DNA of 56,730 nucleotides from Bremia lactucae (Eukaryota > Oomycota > Peronosporomycetes > Peronosporales > Peronosporaceae). The notes under the pieces are model-generated. The model did no database searches, was not told the DNA's origin, and saw only the letters and a program-made list of their open reading frames with translations. A program made the translations under genes and the position numbers. The stretch lies in NCBI RefSeq assembly GCF_004359215.1, contig NC_090621.1, positions 4,200,776-4,257,505 on the forward strand, in the 5' to 3' direction. Shown here piece after piece: positions 53,463 to 56,730 of this stretch. Every line of letters starts with the position of its first letter. Position 1 is the first letter of the stretch.

Positions 53463-53960
53463 TGTAACGGAATACCTTTACATGAATATTATTTCTGCTA
53501 ATTCAGGGAGGGTTAATTATTAACGAAAAGCGGTAATTAGCTAGATTTAAAATCTCTTCCCGATATTGGTTCAAGTTCAATAGTAGTCATTCCATATATA
53601 TAATACTTACTTGTAAAATAAACCAACGTGCTACAATGGTTATCATAAGGAGAAGTCATTTTTCAAATGATGCTCAAAAATCAAATTTAATTGTACCTGG
53701 ATTAACCTTATATTAAAAAGATTATCTATAACACGTCGACAAAATAAATATAATAAAAAATGTGATTTAATTGGAAAGCCGTTTAGATATAAATCGTGTT
53801 AGCCAAAAGTTAGCTAACACAGTTCCATATACTCCTAATCAGAAAATTGTTAAGAAATATAAGGTGCCTATATTTAAATCATCCTTTACAAATTGAATTG
53901 AAAGTTTCAATATTACCAAATTTGGCAATTTCAGGCAACAAGACAATAGTGTTGTACAAA
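53463..53960 (-). repeat. LTR, family A (copy A7)
   Basis: TGTAACGGAATACCTTTACAT, then GAATATTATTTC, matches the minus-strand ends of A1 and A3. Further in, on the minus strand, CTTGTTGCC..TTGCCAAATTTGG matches A2. The 5' (high-coordinate) terminus is not clear. It replaces the end of the small gene. Confidence 0.5.
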
Positions 53961-54388
53961 CGTTTAGCGTGCACCGACTACATTTGGATTTTCGAACCAG
54001 TCACGAAAAGTAACCAGTATATCAAGCTTGGCCTCGCGACCTAAGCTTTGTACATTCTAAACGAAAGCTTCCCAAGCTTAAACAAAGGAGTTACATCCTT
54101 TGCACGTTCGAAAAAATGCATCGATGAAGAATTCAGTTTCGTCTTCACGAGGCTTTTTGAAGCCTGGATGAGTCGATCGACAAAATTCTGTATCGTTCGT
54201 CTGTCATACCAGACCAACGAATTATGTTGTCCGTTAAGGGCAACGGGAGTGAAATGCAACGCATTCCGGTCCCTTTCCCGTTGAATGATGGTAGTATTCA
54301 AGCTAACATTACGCTCGAAGCGATCTCTACAATCACTCCGTTCCTGGTGATGCATACAAGCACCACCAGTAGCATTCCTTTTCAAATG
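53961..54388. other. Unresolved sequence before the LINE
   Basis: Open frames on both strands (54041-54385 minus, 54048-54284 plus) overlap and mirror each other. The minus one (RRTIQNFVDRLIQASKSLVK) is more protein-like but unrecognised. It may be transposon debris or the continuation of LTR A7. Confidence 0.25.
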
Positions 54389-56730
54389 TCACTTCTCGAT
54401 TTGTGTGGCGGAAAACACAGCTCGACGGTTTGTATTGCAAGGACAAAAAATGTCGACGGAAATGCCTCGTCCGCCGGACGGCGGCGGGGGGGCGATGAAT
54501 GATCATCGCCCGCAGGACCATGCGCCGCCGACAGACGCAGAGGACGCGGCACAGCGAGGTGGGGCGGAGGCGCAGACTCGAACAAGGCAATGGGGGTATC
54601 GGGCTCAACTCCAGTGACGCCGGGAGCGGCGCAGGCAACTAGCGGCGGTGGTGCTGCAGGTCCGACAACATCGAGCTACAAAGACGCAGTGCGCAAGGGG
54701 GGAGAACAGCAAAGTCCCGACGAGTGCCAGCGCGGTTGGGTGCAGATTGCTACTCGACCGTGGAAGGCGAAGCCGGACAAGGATCTACGCCCGATGATCC
54801 CGCTGGAGGAAGAAGCACTCGCGGCGTGGTTGATTGGAAGCATCGTGCTCGCCAAACCACCTGGCTTCCTCGCGTGCACACACACCCGCGTTATGCGAGT
54901 GGCGTTGCTCGAGTTCTTCGAGTCGTACCTCGAGGGACGGGTGGTCGCTGTCATCCCGCCACTCGTGCGAATGCCGCGCTACATCGCGGAGAAGACGCTT
55001 CTTCTGCAGCTATTATAGGAACGAGAAGGAAACCCGACAGTAGCGAGGCTCACACGCGAGCTTGTGCGGACCGCAAAGCGAACGTGCTACGATGCAGTGA
55101 CGCGTCGCATCACATTCGTTCTCGCCGACCGAGCTGCTGCGGCTAGCTGGCATACCAAGGCAATCGAGTATCGAGGCACCCAGCTTCAACTCCTCTGTCC
55201 GGCAATCCTGGAGTGCGAAGACTCGCTGCTCGCCTCCCCTGCTGGTCGATCCCTCGGAAGAGAGCAACTCCGATACCAGGTTCGAGTACTTGCAGCTGGC
55301 GCCTCAGCGGGCACGATCGAAGTAGTGCTGGCGGCAAGCGTCGATTGTGCGGTGCTCTCAGTGGCTCGTGCGCCGTGCAAAGGTGCAGAGTTTTACGACT
55401 CGAACTTTTTCCTCGCGACGTTCGACTCTGATGTCTGCCCGGCAAAGCTCAGGCTCGTCACACACATAGATGCATCCGGCGTTTCGATCTTCCTCCACCA
55501 TTTTCGGCACTTCCAGCGTGTCCCGTGCTTTAGGTGCTACTCTCCGCATCATTCGATTGCACGATGCGCTCAGAAGGAAGGCGGCGTGCTGATTGAACAC
55601 CACCGCTCATTCAAGGCACCTACCCACTCGACGCGGCTAGTACCTGAACCAACGCTCAAGCACCTCGACGTCAAAGGCCGTCTCAAGCACGTGAAAGAAA
55701 TCTCTGACAGACTGGCCGCCACGTAGACTTGGCTGCAGGCTGCCGCGCACAAATCCCCAATTCTCTTGAGAGTGGAAGCTGCGCGGTCAGCTCTGCCCGT
55801 CTCGGACGGAACAGGGAAGTGCACAGAAGACCCGGCAAGAACCGTGGAGCGCAGCAGAGGTGCAGCTACAACGGAGATGGCGAACGAAAGAACATCGGAA
55901 GAGGATTAAGGCAATGGCGCTGGTTCGATCCTGGCAATGCGAAGAAGTCCAAGAAGCTGCAGAAGGACGCAGACAAGGTATCCCAGGCACAAAAGGTAAA
56001 CGCCAACGGACTGCAACGATGCCAAAGTCCGCAAACATGAGCAAAACGCCGAAGGCATCGAAAAAAGTGCAGAGTGAGTGCCAGAACAACGTGACGAACA
56101 AGAAGCAGGCCACGGCCAAACCAAAGAACAAGTCCGCGAGCTCGGCACAGAGCCAGCGCAAGCAGCAGACGACGAACAAACGAGCAACCACGCTCTATTA
56201 TGCCGAGGCGCTCGCCAAACTCGACAACCTGCGCGGAGGAGGAGGCCCGGAACCTACTAAAACCAGCGAAGAGGACAAACAGACCGACGACGCTGGTGAC
56301 GGTGGTACGACTGTGGCAATTACCTGTGGCCAAGGAGAGGTACAGGAAGCAAAGCTCCGGGTGGACGCGCTGATCACTCAGGCACATTGGACGAAGCTGC
56401 ACGCAGCCGCCGCGAGGGCGCTGTATCACGAGGCGCACGGTCGAGTACTGGAACACGAGATCATGCGCGAAGGCATGGAGGAAGGTGACAGCCCGGCAGA
56501 GTTGAGGCATGATCTTCCGAACGATGCGGAGATGGTAAGCATGGAGCATGGCTACCGTAAAGCTTACGCCGAGGCGAGAGACGCGGCTGCGGCAGCTGGT
56601 AAGGCCGAGAGAGTACACGCAGCACTCGCAAAGAAGCTTGCGAAGCTGATCGCAAAAGAGACGTTTTTGACGGCGGAGCTGCCGCCGATCGACAAGGCAG
56701 AACAAGAGAACCAAAGCGCAACGCCGGACG
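54389..56730 (+). mobile_element. LINE copy 2, 5' part of ORF1, runs off the window
   Basis: From 54389 the sequence is collinear with the minus-strand LINE starting at 14332, with scattered substitutions. ORF1 starts at MSTEMPRPPDGGG (54449). It has lost about 14 bp before MGVSG (54590), which shifts the frame, and carries a GAG-to-TAG change at 55016-55018. Later shifts lie near 55250-55390. The zinc knuckle (CFRCYSPHHSIARC, about 55530-55570) and the Lys/Gln-rich stretch (about 55900-56200) are present. The copy is cut by the window end inside ORF1, so whether ORF2 follows is not known. Confidence 0.85.

Noticed and set aside
1..56730. CRISPR arrays, bacterial operons, rRNA genes
   Set aside because: No regularly spaced direct repeats or rRNA-like conserved blocks are visible. 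The introns and retrotransposons show a eukaryotic genome.

Overview
The window looks like a repeat-dense stretch of an oomycete genome (Phytophthora or downy-mildew type). This rests on an elicitin-like gene, very short spliceosomal introns (about 50-85 bp, GT..AG) in compact host genes, Ty3/Gypsy chromodomain elements, Ty1/Copia debris and a large GC-rich LINE. I ran no database search. Family calls come from motifs, and repeat relationships come from reading copies against each other.

Layout. (1) 1-5.5 kb: a solo LTR (family A), unresolved sequence, and Copia reverse transcriptase/RNase H debris on the minus strand. A second LTR A is followed by a short plus-strand ORF that a LINE cuts off. 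(2) 5.56-14.33 kb: one nearly full-length but mutated LINE on the minus strand, with ORF1 (CCHC knuckle) and ORF2 (endonuclease, RT, zinc finger, RNase H). (3) 14.3-40 kb: a nested repeat zone. It holds a 158-bp inverted-repeat MITE, three copies of a ~0.9-kb non-autonomous terminal-inverted-repeat element (the third at 41.7 kb), several LTR families (A, B, C), five Gypsy pol copies or fragments in both orientations, and an assembly gap of 100 N. (4) 40.6-53.5 kb: a host-gene island. It carries a GPI-anchored elicitin-like protein, two paralogous mitochondrial-type TPR proteins, an RluA-type RNA pseudouridine synthase, a SEH1-type WD40 nucleoporin, a family-61 type glycosyltransferase, and a small gene broken by an LTR. 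(5) 54.39-56.73 kb: the 5' part of a second LINE copy on the plus strand, head-to-head with the first.

The host genes show no operon-like logic. SEH1 and the pseudouridine synthase share a 223-bp divergent promoter, and the glycosyltransferase and the small gene share a 259-bp one. The two TPR genes descend from one ancestor: three introns match in position and phase.

The most interesting observation is in two different Gypsy families (LTR B and LTR C). In both, the ~1 kb between the pol stop and the 3' LTR carries an antisense reading frame, and the two frames share a short motif (NFA-basic-L). This suggests an ambisense Gypsy architecture. The other notable items are a 4-cysteine elicitin that has lost exactly one canonical disulfide pair, a tRNA-like SINE with a 15-bp target duplication, and several rearrangement junctions (a palindrome and an inverted gag/pol fusion).
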